From Ornithinibacillus gellani (lineage in GTDB: Bacteria > Bacillota > Bacilli > Bacillales > Amphibacillaceae), in NCBI RefSeq assembly GCF_003730295.1, contig NZ_QTSZ01000052.1, positions 62,001 to 126,000 of the forward strand: 64,000 nt of DNA, given 5' to 3'. The position numbers were made by a program, and so were the translations under genes. Below, one piece after another: positions 25,071-34,557 of this stretch. The notes beneath the pieces are model-generated. The model searched no databases and was not told the origin of the DNA. It worked only from the letters and a program-made list of their open reading frames with translations. Positions within the stretch are counted from its first letter, which is position 1. Every line of letters starts with the position of its first letter.

Positions 25071-26552
25071 TTACTTGCTCTGGAATACGGCATCAATATA
25101 CAGCTTCGGCTGCAATAAAACATTAGCGGCATCCTGCACGTAAGGAGCCAGCACTTCCACACCTAATCCAAGCACAATTGTACCAATTGCTAATAAAACA
25201 CTTGGAACCAACCAGCTTTTTTTCAGTGGTTTTTCTTCTTCCAAACTGATAACTGTTTCTCCCCAAAATGCATTTCGAAATACACGCAGCAAGGAATAGA
25301 GAACTAAAATACTGGAAACAAACGCCAAGGCCAGCAAAATGTAAGTACCTGCCTCAATGGTTCCTTTTCCAATCAGCACCTTCCCAATAAATCCACTAAA
25401 TGGCGGAATTCCTGCCAACGAAAGCATCCCAATAAAGAACAACCAGCCAAGTAATGGGTAGTTACGTATCAACCCACTCATTTCATTAAATTTGGATTTT
25501 CCAGTTAAAGCAATCATGGTGCCAGCTAATAGGAAGAGCAAGGCTTTTACAAGCATGTCGTGAATCAAATAGTAGATAGACCCCTCCAATGCTGCTGAGG
25601 TTGCAGCTGCTAATCCAACCATCATAAAACCAACCGCAATGACTACATTATAGGAAACGATAACCCGAACATCCTTGGATGATATGGCACCAATACTGCC
25701 ACCAATTAACGTTATCGCAGCCATGATTCCGATCCATGTATGTGTAATCGACGGTTCATGATAAAACAATAAGGTGAACACACGGAACATGGCATAGACA
25801 CCTACTTTTGTCAGCAATGCACCAAACAATGCCGCAATCGCTGTTGGCGGCGCACTATATGTTCCCGGTAGCCAAAAGTAAAGTACCAGCCCCGCCTTTA
25901 AGCTAAAGACGATGAGAAATAACATGCTAATCGTCGTTAATAATGGTGTTTGTCCTGATTCAGCAATCCTTTCTGATAAATGTGCCATGTTCAATGTTCC
26001 AACTGCCCCATATAGATAGGCAATCGCTACTAGAAAAATCCAGGAAGACAGAATATTAATGATGACATATTTTAGGGATTCACGAAGCTGCTTTCTCTTC
26101 CCGCCTAGTGAAGCAAGTATGTAGGATGCAAGCAGCATCACCTCAAAGCAAACAAATAAATTAAACAAATCCCCTGTTAAAAATGAACCATTTACACCAG
26201 CCAATAAAAATTGAATAAACGCATACACATGCATTTGCTCATGGGCTGGTCCAATCGTTGAAAAGGCATATAGTAAACAGACTGCTGTTACAATACTTGC
26301 AGTCAAAACGAGCAGTAATGCGAATGAATCGCCTACAAATAAAATGCCAAAGGGTGGCTGCCAACCACCTATATCAATCGTTAAAATCCCACTTGCCTGC
26401 ACCCGCTGCAGAAGTATGATACTCATCGCGCCTGTACCCAATACAGATAACATGCTTAACCAGCGCTGCAATCGAATATATGGACGCAGAAAAATAAGCA
26501 AAATACCAGTCAATACGGGAAGGACCATGGGAAAAACCAATACATTATTCAT
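25071..26552 (-). CDS. mnhD: Na+/H+ antiporter subunit D
   Basis: Polytopic subunit of 493 residues related to NuoM/NuoN of complex I, with about 14 helices. It contains the ion-pathway lysine/glutamate region FEVMLLASYILASLGG and DMLVKALLFLLAG. ATG 26552 (start MNNVLVFP) is chosen because GCGAGGG precedes it and the length equals other MrpD proteins. It overlaps mnhC by eight bases. Confidence 0.95.
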   Translation of the reverse strand: MNNVLVFPMVLPVLTGILLIFLRPYIRLQRWLSMLSVLGTGAMSIILLQRVQASGILTIDIGGWQPPFGILFVGDSFALLLVLTASIVTAVCLLYAFSTIGPAHEQMHVYAFIQFLLAGVNGSFLTGDLFNLFVCFEVMLLASYILASLGGKRKQLRESLKYVIINILSSWIFLVAIAYLYGAVGTLNMAHLSERIAESGQTPLLTTISMLFLIVFSLKAGLVLYFWLPGTYSAPPTAIAALFGALLTKVGVYAMFRVFTLLFYHEPSITHTWIGIMAAITLIGGSIGAISSKDVRVIVSYNVVIAVGFMMVGLAAATSAALEGSIYYLIHDMLVKALLFLLAGTMIALTGKSKFNEMSGLIRNYPLLGWLFFIGMLSLAGIPPFSGFIGKVLIGKGTIEAGTYILLALAFVSSILVLYSLLRVFRNAFWGETVISLEEEKPLKKSWLVPSVLLAIGTIVLGLGVEVLAPYVQDAANVLLQPKLYIDAVFQSK

Positions 26553-26883
26553 CATCCATCCCTCGCAATGCATCTAGATTATCTGACCCAGTTTTCCGAT
26601 ATAACCGATATGCTAGCACCAAAATAAAAGCTGTTACGGCAAAGCTAATCACGATTGCTGTCAAAATCAACGCCTGTGGCAAGGCATCCGTATAAGCTAC
26701 TTTATTTTCAGCAAGGATAGGTGTAGAACCGCGCTTTAAGCCACCCATCGTCATTAATAATAGATGGACAGCATGAGATAGAATGGCGGTTCCTAAAATA
26801 ATTCGGAGTATGTGTTTGGACAAGATTAAATAGGTAGCAACAGCGACCAATACCCCGGCCAGGATAATGATTAACGTTTCCAT
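26545..26883 (-). CDS. mnhC: Na+/H+ antiporter subunit C
   Basis: NuoK-like subunit of 112 residues with three helices. HLLLMTMGGLKRGSTPIL and DALPQALILTAIVISFA are conserved family segments, with the glutamate-like site replaced as usual in MnhC. It lies two bases after mnhB and overlaps mnhD. Confidence 0.94.
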   Translation of the reverse strand: METLIIILAGVLVAVATYLILSKHILRIILGTAILSHAVHLLLMTMGGLKRGSTPILAENKVAYTDALPQALILTAIVISFAVTAFILVLAYRLYRKTGSDNLDALRGMDDE

Positions 26884-26885
26884 GC

Positions 26886-27308
26886 TTAAACATCCTCACT
26901 TATACTTAGAATAATCGTAACGACAACACCCACAACAGCCAATGCAACACCGGCCTCAAATAATACAATCGTTCCGAGCTCAAACTTACCGATGAGCGGC
27001 AAGTTGATTGTTAACATGACCATATTTAAGAATGGATGACCAAATAAAGTTGGAACAATACCGGATGAAATCGCAAGCAGTGCACCGACTGCAGCTGTAA
27101 CCTTGAAATTAAGCGGCAAGCCTTTGATAATGGTTTCTGTATCGAAAGCTAAAAAAAGAAGCACAAAGGCAGAAGATAAGACAAGACCAGCAATAAAGCC
27201 GCCACCTGGATTATGATGTCCAGCAAAAAACAAATACACAGCCAGCGTCAATATAATGAATACGACGATTTTAGTGATCATTTGTAAAATGACATCATTG
27301 GTCTTCAT
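26886..27308 (-). CDS. mnhB: Na+/H+ antiporter subunit B
   Basis: Subunit of 140 residues with four helices. FAGHHNPGGGFIAGLVLSSA (about 28-47) is the MnhB hallmark. It overlaps the end of mnhA by 14 bases. Confidence 0.95.
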   Translation of the reverse strand: MKTNDVILQMITKIVVFIILTLAVYLFFAGHHNPGGGFIAGLVLSSAFVLLFLAFDTETIIKGLPLNFKVTAAVGALLAISSGIVPTLFGHPFLNMVMLTINLPLIGKFELGTIVLFEAGVALAVVGVVVTIILSISEDV

Positions 27309-29697
27309 AATCCTGCCTCTTTTCTCCTTTGAATTTAATTAATGCATAAACCCCTATTCCTGCGATGAATAACACAACAACCTCCAACATCGTATCAAAG
27401 GCACGGAAGTCCCCTAGAATGGCATTAACAATGTTGTTTCCACCTGCTAATTCAAAAGCATTTTCAAAATAATTCGAGATAGAGTCAAATAATCGACCGC
27501 TTTTAACGGATAGTCCAATCAGAATAAAAATCAGACCAGTCGCAATCGATATCCCAATTTGCAGCATTTTTGACATCGGCGTAATATGCTCTTTTTTCCA
27601 TTCCGGCAGAAAATAAAAACAAAGTAAAAATAATGCAGTTGTCACCGTTTCAATAATTGTCTGGGTTAATGCCAAATCAGGTGCACGGAATAACACAAAG
27701 AAAAAGGCAATCGAAAAACCGAGCACACTATTAAGCAATACCGCTGTTAACCGTGACTTTGCAAATAAAATAGCAATACCAGCCACAAGCATAATACATA
27801 CAAATATCCACTCGTATACCCCAATATCCGCATCCGTTGATAAATCAAAGGATATAGCGCCACTAAAAAGTGCTACCCCGCCAACGACTGCAATAAAAAA
27901 TATATAAATATACATGAGGTAACCCCGTAAATATCCAGTCATATAGGAGCGGGTTAATTTTTCCGAGCTATTCTCTAAATGCGTCAGTGTATGGTTATAT
28001 AACGCATCCAATGACCATTGATCAGGAAATAACCGATACACACCCTTCCAATGCTTCAACAGCTTGTACACCAATATCCCAATACCAATTACTCCAATCG
28101 TCATCCAGAGCTCAGGTTTGAATCCATGCCAGGCAGAAATCGTATAATGATCCGCCAATTGATCGGCAAGTCCGGGATAAATATTTACCATTGCCGGCTT
28201 CAGCAAATACGTTCCAATCACATTTGGAAACAAGAATATACCAATCACCAATAAACCGAGTACAGATGGCGCAATAAGCATGCCCACTGGTGGTTCAATA
28301 TCCTGTTTCTGTACTTTTTCCCCTTTGTATTGGCCCAGAAATGTTTTAAATACAATAATCATGCAATAAACAAATGTAAACACACTCGCGGTCCAGGCAA
28401 CTACTGGAAAAACCACACCAATAGCGTCCCATGAGAAAAGATCTAATGAACCAATTTGCAATACCGCAGCAAAAAACATTTCCTTACTTAGAAAACCATT
28501 AAACGGTGGAAGACCTGCCATAGAAAAACTGCCAATTAAAGCAATTGTGAACGTAATTGGCAGAATAGACATTAAACCACCTAGCCGTCGAATATCCCTT
28601 GTTCCCACCTGCAAGTCAACAATCCCAACAACCATAAATAAAGCGCCTTTAAAGGTCGAGTGATTCACGAGATGGAACAATGCTGCAAAAGTAGCTTGAC
28701 TATATAGAACCATTTCCGTACGATAACCAAGCTGTAAAGCAATCGAGCCCATACCTAATAGACTCATGACTAAGCCAAGCTGACTAATCGTTGAATAAGC
28801 AAGCAATGCCTTTAAGTCAGTCTGCCTGATTGCAGTAAACGAACCCCAGAACAATGTCATGAGTCCAATTATTGTAATAATCCAAAACCACGCTTCTCCC
28901 ATCGCAAATATTGGTGTAAAACGCGCAACCAAATAAATGCCTGCTTTCACCATGGTGGCTGAATGCAAGTATGCACTAACTGGTGTCGGTGCTTCCATCG
29001 CATCAGGAAGCCAAATATGAAAAGGAAATTGGGCAGACTTCGTAAAGGCACCAAGCAGGATTAAGACCATTGCCGGAATAAACAATGGCTGCCCGACAAT
29101 CAAATCCACCGAAGCAATCGTTTCGCGAATGCTGAAGGTTCCCGTCATACTAAAAAGCATCAGAAAGCCAACCAGCATGGAAATACCACCGCTAACTGTA
29201 ATAAGTAAGGATTTTTGTGCACCGTACCTCGACTTTTTTCGATGGTACCAAAAAGCAATTAATAGGAAAGAAGAAATACTCGTAAGCTCCCAAAAGACAT
29301 ACAAAACCATCATATTGTCAGAGAGCACAACACCCAGCATGCTGCCCATGAATAATAGAAGATAAATATAAAAGTGGCGTAACGACTCTTTTTCAGATAA
29401 ATAATAAATCGAATATAAGATAACCAGACTTCCGATCCCACTAATCAACAATACAAATATCATACTGAGACCGTCTAATATTGCGGTGAAGTTAATCCCG
29501 TAGGAAGGTATCCAATGAATGGTATAGGATTGTATTTCACCATTTGCAAGTGCTGGAGCATAGGATATAAAACCAACAAAAAGCAGCACCGGGATGGTAA
29601 GCGCAAACCAGCCTACATGTATTTTCGGAAAATATTTATGTAAAAGTGGAATAAACATTGCAGCAATAAATGGAATTAAAATTGCAACAACAATCAT
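27295..29697 (-). CDS. mnhA: Na+/H+ antiporter subunit A
   Basis: Large membrane subunit of 800 residues related to NuoL of complex I, fused to a C-terminal MbhD/MbhE-like extension (about 620-800) as in B. subtilis MrpA. Characteristic stretches are FWELTSISSFLLIAFW, LPDAMEAPTPVSAYLHSATM and GLPPFNGFLSKEMFF. It opens a complete A-G operon on the minus strand. The complex exchanges cytoplasmic Na+ for H+ and supports growth in salt and at high pH. GGGGG precedes the ATG. Confidence 0.96.
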   Translation of the reverse strand: MIVVAILIPFIAAMFIPLLHKYFPKIHVGWFALTIPVLLFVGFISYAPALANGEIQSYTIHWIPSYGINFTAILDGLSMIFVLLISGIGSLVILYSIYYLSEKESLRHFYIYLLLFMGSMLGVVLSDNMMVLYVFWELTSISSFLLIAFWYHRKKSRYGAQKSLLITVSGGISMLVGFLMLFSMTGTFSIRETIASVDLIVGQPLFIPAMVLILLGAFTKSAQFPFHIWLPDAMEAPTPVSAYLHSATMVKAGIYLVARFTPIFAMGEAWFWIITIIGLMTLFWGSFTAIRQTDLKALLAYSTISQLGLVMSLLGMGSIALQLGYRTEMVLYSQATFAALFHLVNHSTFKGALFMVVGIVDLQVGTRDIRRLGGLMSILPITFTIALIGSFSMAGLPPFNGFLSKEMFFAAVLQIGSLDLFSWDAIGVVFPVVAWTASVFTFVYCMIIVFKTFLGQYKGEKVQKQDIEPPVGMLIAPSVLGLLVIGIFLFPNVIGTYLLKPAMVNIYPGLADQLADHYTISAWHGFKPELWMTIGVIGIGILVYKLLKHWKGVYRLFPDQWSLDALYNHTLTHLENSSEKLTRSYMTGYLRGYLMYIYIFFIAVVGGVALFSGAISFDLSTDADIGVYEWIFVCIMLVAGIAILFAKSRLTAVLLNSVLGFSIAFFFVLFRAPDLALTQTIIETVTTALFLLCFYFLPEWKKEHITPMSKMLQIGISIATGLIFILIGLSVKSGRLFDSISNYFENAFELAGGNNIVNAILGDFRAFDTMLEVVVLFIAGIGVYALIKFKGEKRQDYEDQ

Positions 29698-29869
29698 GAA
29701 ATCAAAACCCCCAATAACAATTCATGTTGGAAAACCCCAAAGATGCTTGATTGAAGGACCTCCCAAAGTGGCTATATCATGCGATGAAAACCCGCTTAGC
29801 GGGTATACTTTTTTATTTTCGACATCCGTTTTATGTAAAAGGACTTGTAAACGAATTTTTCTAATGTAT

Positions 29870-30205
29870 GATAGATGAAGCTAATCCTATTTCGCTTCAC
29901 ATCTATTTTTTCTGTTGAGATAAATATAAGTCATAGCAAAAGTTGTTTTTGGACATGGGAAGCCGTTGTTCACGCTTCATGGTTTGTCCCGTCTGCAGAG
30001 CATTCCAGCCATTTGACATCTTCCATAAACATGGGATAATTAATGGCTAATAGACAGAGTAGGATGGACTGCACATACCCTGGGAATGCAGATGATAGCT
30101 TATGGATAAAGAGGAGTAGCTGCTACCATCCATTTCACTATTCATGTGAAACGGACTTTATAGTGCCATGAAATGTACCTTGCTTTGATAAAGGTACATA
30201 CCATT
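29870..30205 (+). ncRNA. candidate structured RNA between mnhA and the Usp gene
   Basis: An 800-bp gap without credible genes holds many nested pairings. AGATGAAGC/GCTTCACATCT is followed by a T-run (29872-29911). GGACA and GAAGC pair with GCTTC and TGTCC (29954-29992). AGCCATT/AATGGCT and GGATGG/CCATCC form two arms, the latter enclosing CTGCA/TGCAG. TTTCAC/GTGAAA follows. TGTACCTT/AAGGTACA (30174-30202) closes the 3' side. A promoter may be TTGTAA (29845), 16 bases, TATGAT. The sense strand is uncertain; it could also be a leader of the mnh operon. No known riboswitch class recognised. Confidence 0.35.
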
Positions 30206-30264
30206 TTACTATACACTAAATTAGGCTTTCCTGCACTTTTGAAACACGCAAGGATGCCATTTAT

Positions 30265-30318
30265 TTTATCACAGATTAACTGGCTGTAAGACCTCCATTG
30301 ATTGAAGTTTCACTTTAT
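30265..30318 (-). repeat. modular hairpin repeat, copy f (short form)
   Basis: 54-bp short form. On the plus strand it runs from TTTATCACAGATTAACTGG to TTGAAGTTTCACTTTA, with ACCTCCATTGATTG at its middle. It keeps both conserved ends and lacks the inner hairpin modules. Confidence 0.8.
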
Positions 30319-30501
30319 GTGCAAATGATTGAAAATATCGCAGAAACGACAAGTATCCACTGTTATAACCATTCGTAAAATGAACGGTTGAATCCATAAA
30401 TATATCATGTTAAAATGAGTTCGTTTCTAAAATTAAGTGCAAGCGACCGTTAGCCCTATCAGCCTGCCATACTATTATTAATTTTGAGGTGAAGGATCGT
30501 C

Positions 30502-31182
30502 ATGAAAAAAATAAAAGGTCGAATGGATGAAAGTATTCTCGTTTGTGCCTATTACGGACCGAATGGGGAAAGATTAATCAGACGCGGCCAGAAATTGGCG
30601 GATCTGCTCGATTGTCCCCTATATGTATTAACGGTGGACCCACTTCCATATGACAAATTCGATGCGGAAAAATCCAATTATGTGGATCGTTGGAAAGAGC
30701 TTGCAGACGAATCAGATATTGAAGAGTTCATCTTGATTGACAATGAAAAGCGTCCTTCCGCTAAAGTTATCGCCGAAGTGGCACGCAGATTAAATATTAC
30801 ACAGATTATCATTGGCCAATCACCTCAAAATAGATGGGAAGAAATTACAAAAGGATCATTTGCTAATGCCTTATTACGAGAAATGACCTTTGTCGATGTC
30901 CATATTGTATCTGTGGATCGCACCATTCGCGGAGTAGAACATGATACATTTGAAAAAGGGGTGCATGGCTTTTTGATCAAGGATGGAGAGGAGTATCGTC
31001 TAAGCTTCACCCGCTCCAATGATGATCATTATGATGGCATCTTTTATAAAGAAATCGGTACCGACTTTAATAATGGTGTGTTTAAATTCGTCCATAATGG
31101 TAGAACCTGCGAAGTAACAATCGCCGACGATAAAGTTACCGGATTACTTGAACTTCCACCAAATTATAAAGTAGAAAATTAA
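30502..31182 (+). CDS. universal-stress/KdpD-N-like protein
   Basis: Soluble protein of 226 residues. The N-terminal 140 residues form a UspA-like fold resembling the Usp domain of KdpD; ITQIIIGQSPQNRWEEITKGS resembles the family's G-x-(S/T) nucleotide motif. The last 80 residues are a domain I do not recognise. It lacks a kinase or membrane part. It lies divergent from the Na+/H+ antiporter, which makes an ion- or stress-linked role conceivable. GAGGTGAAGG precedes the ATG. Confidence 0.7.
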   Translation: MKKIKGRMDESILVCAYYGPNGERLIRRGQKLADLLDCPLYVLTVDPLPYDKFDAEKSNYVDRWKELADESDIEEFILIDNEKRPSAKVIAEVARRLNITQIIIGQSPQNRWEEITKGSFANALLREMTFVDVHIVSVDRTIRGVEHDTFEKGVHGFLIKDGEEYRLSFTRSNDDHYDGIFYKEIGTDFNNGVFKFVHNGRTCEVTIADDKVTGLLELPPNYKVEN

Positions 31183-31190
31183 ATGAAACG

Positions 31191-31235
31191 GAAGCAAGGC
31201 AACATATACCCTGTTGTCTTTGCTTCTGTTTTTTA
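31191..31235 (+). terminator. terminator after the Usp-like gene
   Basis: GAAGCAAGGCAACA pairs with TGTTGTCTTTGCTTC with a bulge, followed by a TGTTTTTT tract. Confidence 0.85.
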
Positions 31236-31265
31236 TTTCCAAAGTATTTTCAAGGAGGATTTTCA

Positions 31266-32030
31266 ATGATTATTAGAAAACAAAAGGATGCATTTTTGAT
31301 GATCCAGCAGCATGATCATGGAAAGTTATCCAGAGAATTATTTCGCCATTGGAAGCATATGCCAGCCTCACCGCATCATCGTGATTCTGTTTCCTTTGCA
31401 ATTTCCAATCATGACATTGGCTGGTTGCTCCTCGATCGCAAGCCACGTTGGAATAACGAAGCCAATGCACCCTACTCCTTTCTTGATTACCCGCTTGAGC
31501 CAAAATTGACAGCATACCAGAAAGGGATAGAAATGGTGGAAGCAGAGGATTCGTATGCAGCATTATTATGTAGCAAACACTATGCACGCTTTGTTGAACA
31601 TCATGAATCAAATATAGCAAAAAACTTTATAGAAACAGAAGCTATGCGCAGACAGCGAATAATGGATTCACTCGGTGACGTAGAGCAAGAAGAAATAGCT
31701 AAAGATTATGCATTGCTGCAGCTTTTTGATGATTTTTCATTACTATTATGTATGAATGAACCAGGTGATTCAGTAGAAAAATTCCATCCATTTTTCCAAA
31801 AAGGGTTACGTGTTCCACAGAAAATAGAAGGTCTACACACGGATTATATCCAACCACAATGGGACAAGCCTTCCAGAATGCGATTAAATCCTTTTCCTTT
31901 TGGCGATCCTTTCTCACTTGCCATACCGTTTAAAACGGTTAGAGAGCAATCCATCGCAGAAAATGGTCTTAAAAATGCCTATCAGCAAGCAAAGAATGAA
32001 ATATTAACCATTCAAATACACCCAACATGA
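31266..32030 (+). CDS. DUF3891 family protein
   Basis: Soluble protein of 254 residues opening with MIIRKQKDAFLMIQQHDHGK and containing SNHDIGWLLLDRKPRWN (about 47-63). This His/Asp-rich layout matches DUF3891. The HDIGW motif and other conserved His residues suggest a metal site, but no activity is known for the family. CAAGGAGG precedes the ATG. Confidence 0.8.
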   Translation: MIIRKQKDAFLMIQQHDHGKLSRELFRHWKHMPASPHHRDSVSFAISNHDIGWLLLDRKPRWNNEANAPYSFLDYPLEPKLTAYQKGIEMVEAEDSYAALLCSKHYARFVEHHESNIAKNFIETEAMRRQRIMDSLGDVEQEEIAKDYALLQLFDDFSLLLCMNEPGDSVEKFHPFFQKGLRVPQKIEGLHTDYIQPQWDKPSRMRLNPFPFGDPFSLAIPFKTVREQSIAENGLKNAYQQAKNEILTIQIHPT

Positions 32031-32052
32031 TGGTGGGCAGCACCCCTATACA

Positions 32053-32094
32053 CAAAAGGCTTGCAGAATGGGTATTCCAAATTCTGCAAGCCTT
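32053..32094 (-). terminator. terminator of plsC
   Basis: AAGGCTTGCAGAAT pairs with ATTCTGCAAGCCTT. The T-tract lies on the minus-strand side; the stem can also stop the DUF3891 transcript. Confidence 0.8.
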
Positions 32095-32109
32095 AGTCAT
32101 TTATAACAC

Positions 32110-32706
32110 TTATTTAGATGTAATTTGTTGCTGTAGCTTATGCATCGTTTCGTTTAGCTCGGTCATCATGACTTCCATTGCTTCTTTTCTGGGAATATCA
32201 TCACGAAGATGGATTGGCTCACCAAAAATGATGCGCGGTTTTTGAAATTTGATTAAATCCTTAAAATTATTTGGACCCACATATGCCGCCGGAACAATCG
32301 GTGCTTTAGAATGCATTGCAATGGTAACTGCTCCCCGCTTCAATGGGACTTCTTCACTCGTTCGGGTTCCACTTGGGAAAATACCTACTACCTTGCCAGC
32401 CGCAATGAGTTTTCTAGGAATTTTAATCGAGCTGGGTCCCGGGTTTTCACGATCAACGGGAAAAGCATTAAGCTTCCTCATTAACCAGCGCAGGGGACCG
32501 GATTCAAATAATTCCTTCTTTGCCATGTAGTGAATTTGAATTGGATAAACACTAACTCCAAGCCATAAAATATCCACCCAGCCTGTATGCGTACAAGCAA
32601 TCACATAGCCTTTGCCATCCTTCGGTAAATTCTCTTTCTGAAAAACCTTTATCCGTCCAAAAATATTTAATATGATTTTAACAAGATTCGCAGCAAAATT
32701 ATACAT
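32110..32706 (-). CDS. plsC: 1-acyl-sn-glycerol-3-phosphate acyltransferase
   Basis: Membrane-associated acyltransferase of 198 residues making phosphatidic acid. The catalytic HX4D motif is HTGWVD (about 40-45), and the glycerol-phosphate motif is FPSGTRTSEE (about 110-119). It ends with an IVPAAYVG segment typical of family block IV. It is a single gene between two terminated units. Confidence 0.92.
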   Translation of the reverse strand: MYNFAANLVKIILNIFGRIKVFQKENLPKDGKGYVIACTHTGWVDILWLGVSVYPIQIHYMAKKELFESGPLRWLMRKLNAFPVDRENPGPSSIKIPRKLIAAGKVVGIFPSGTRTSEEVPLKRGAVTIAMHSKAPIVPAAYVGPNNFKDLIKFQKPRIIFGEPIHLRDDIPRKEAMEVMMTELNETMHKLQQQITSK

Positions 32707-32848
32707 GTCGTACCCCTTTTTCCTCTGAACTATCCATTGTTGATATTTATAAATTCATTTCCTGTTTCTATTTTACCACATTGACCTAATACCTGGTACT
32801 AAATTATAGTGGAATCACTCGTGTTTCCTCTTTTTTACAAAAAAAGAG

Positions 32849-32877
32849 TTACACAAAGGACAGACTTCTGCTATAAT
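32849..32877 (+). promoter_or_regulatory. sigma-A promoter of queT
   Basis: TTACAC, 17-bp spacer, TATAAT. A 5' hairpin AATCTCAG/CTGAGATT follows at 32888-32909, upstream of the riboswitch. Confidence 0.75.
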
Positions 32878-32914
32878 GAACTTCGGGAATCTCAGCGACC
32901 ACTGAGATTTTCAA

Positions 32915-32953
32915 ACGTGGTTCGAAACCATCCCACGATAAAAAACTAGGGAG
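32915..32953 (+). promoter_or_regulatory. preQ1-I riboswitch
   Basis: CGTGG pairs with CCACG as stem P1, and the A-rich tail GATAAAAAACTAGGGAG follows. This is the layout of class I preQ1 aptamers (compare the tail AUAAAAAACUAA in B. subtilis queC). The tail runs into the queT ribosome site AGGGAGAG, so control is most likely at translation: bound preQ1 would hide the site. Confidence 0.88.
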
Positions 32954-32963
32954 AGAAGTAAAA

Positions 32964-33461
32964 ATGAATATTAATATTAGAACCTTGGTCACCAATGGTG
33001 TGTTGGCTGCACTTTATATTGCAGCAACAGCACTTGTAGCTCCTATTGCATTTTCCAACATTCAATTTAGATTATCGGAGATTTTTAATCACTTAATTGT
33101 CTTTGATAAACGATATTTTTGGGGAATTGCAATTGGTGTGTTTTTTGCCAATTTATTCATGTCAACGTTAGGAGCGTATGAATTGCTTGGCTTATCACAA
33201 ACGATCATTTCCTTATTAATCACGATGGGCTTCGGCGTATTTATTAAAAACAAGCTGGTACTCATGGTTATTAATACTGTCGTTTTCACTTGTAATATGT
33301 GGATCATCGCACTCATGTTAAATCTAGCCATTGAGGTGCCGTTCTTTATTACTTGGATGACAACCGCTGCAGGGGAATTAATCGTTATGTCGATTGGTAT
33401 TGCCGTCATCTGGGCCTTGCATCAGCGTCTGCGTTTCGATAGACTGTTTGACTATAAATAA
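32964..33461 (+). CDS. queT: queuosine precursor transporter QueT
   Basis: Small membrane protein of 165 residues with about five helices. IAFSNIQFRLSEIFNHL (about 27-43) is the hallmark of the QueT/COG4708 family, an ECF-type substrate-binding component for preQ1 or preQ0. The preQ1 riboswitch directly before it supports this substrate. Confidence 0.93.
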   Translation: MNINIRTLVTNGVLAALYIAATALVAPIAFSNIQFRLSEIFNHLIVFDKRYFWGIAIGVFFANLFMSTLGAYELLGLSQTIISLLITMGFGVFIKNKLVLMVINTVVFTCNMWIIALMLNLAIEVPFFITWMTTAAGELIVMSIGIAVIWALHQRLRFDRLFDYK

Positions 33462-33470
33462 GCTGAACGA

Positions 33471-33501
33471 TAGCGCCATCCATCTCGATTGTGGCGCTAT
33501 T
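33471..33501 (+). terminator. terminator after queT
   Basis: ATAGCGCCA pairs with TGGCGCTAT; a TTGTTAT tract follows. Confidence 0.65.
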
Positions 33502-33581
33502 GTTATAAATATATCTTTTGAAACTGGCTGCACCATGATAAGCTAGTCTCAACATTCACCTACAGAAAGAAGGTTCAAAAT

Positions 33582-34292
33582 ATGAGAACAAAAGAATTGG
33601 CTTCCCTGCCATTTTTATTGGTCGGATTTTTATTTTTAATTGGATTTGGTGTAGTCGCTTGGGGTGTACATACGGAAAGCAGCTGGATTAGTACCCTCGA
33701 TATGAACCTGATTCAACAGTTTCAAACAGGTATATCAGATGGTAAAACCTCCGCTATTAAACTGATTACAGAAATAGGAAATATTCGAGTTGTAATTGTT
33801 TTGACCATTTTATTGGTGATCGTGTTATTTATAAAGCGTAGATTTGCAGAAGGATTATGGCTGGGTGGTACGATTTTATTCGGTGCTGCGATTGCGACGA
33901 AAATTTTAAAGAAAGCCTTTGACCGGGACAGACCTGAATTCTTACAGCTGATTGAAAAAACAACGGAAAGCTTTCCAAGCGGACATGTCACTGGAACGAC
34001 TGTGTTTTACGGGCTAGTTGGACTGGTTGCAGTATTACTCGTCAACTCTGTATGGAAGAAAGTGGTCATTGGATTTATAACGATTGCTTGGATTGGATTT
34101 GTCATGTACACGCGGATTTATTTAGGAGTGCACTTCCCAACAGATGTTATTGGTGGCTTTTTATTTGGAACAGCCTGTATTCTTATTTCGATTGGTGTTT
34201 ATCTGCTTGTACAGCAGCCTTTAAAAGATATATTGGCTAAATTTCGGCTTCGAAACGAATCAGATATGCTGCGACAACGCGACAGCTATTAA
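33582..34292 (+). CDS. PAP2 family phosphatase
   Basis: Membrane phosphatase of 236 residues with six helices and the three acid-phosphatase motifs: KKAFDRDRP (about 107-115), SFPSGHVTG (about 129-137) and TRIYLGVHFPTDV (about 172-184). Substrates in the family are undecaprenyl diphosphate, phosphatidic acid or phosphatidylglycerol phosphate. AGAAAGAAGG precedes the ATG. Confidence 0.9.
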   Translation: MRTKELASLPFLLVGFLFLIGFGVVAWGVHTESSWISTLDMNLIQQFQTGISDGKTSAIKLITEIGNIRVVIVLTILLVIVLFIKRRFAEGLWLGGTILFGAAIATKILKKAFDRDRPEFLQLIEKTTESFPSGHVTGTTVFYGLVGLVAVLLVNSVWKKVVIGFITIAWIGFVMYTRIYLGVHFPTDVIGGFLFGTACILISIGVYLLVQQPLKDILAKFRLRNESDMLRQRDSY

Positions 34293-34300
34293 TCCATACA

Positions 34301-34337
34301 AAAAGGGCCCTACTAACTGGTAGCGGACCCTTTTTTA
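34301..34337 (+). terminator. terminator of the PAP2 gene
   Basis: AAAGGGCCC..GGACCCTTT imperfect stem with CTACTAACTGGTAG inside, followed by a run of T residues. Confidence 0.8.
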
Positions 34338-34557
34338 TTTGTGGCGAATGGACCATGTGTTCACAGCACAAGCTTGCTTTGTCCTTCGACTTACACAAAT
34401 CAGCTCATCGCAACCTATTCATTATAACAGTTCGCTAATCATTCGTCACGGTTTTTTTGATGCTTACCTTGGTTTATTATGAACTATTTATTTGTCTATC
34501 TATTTTCGGTATACTATTCATAGACCACCTATCATCAAGCAGGAGGAGGGATAAGCT

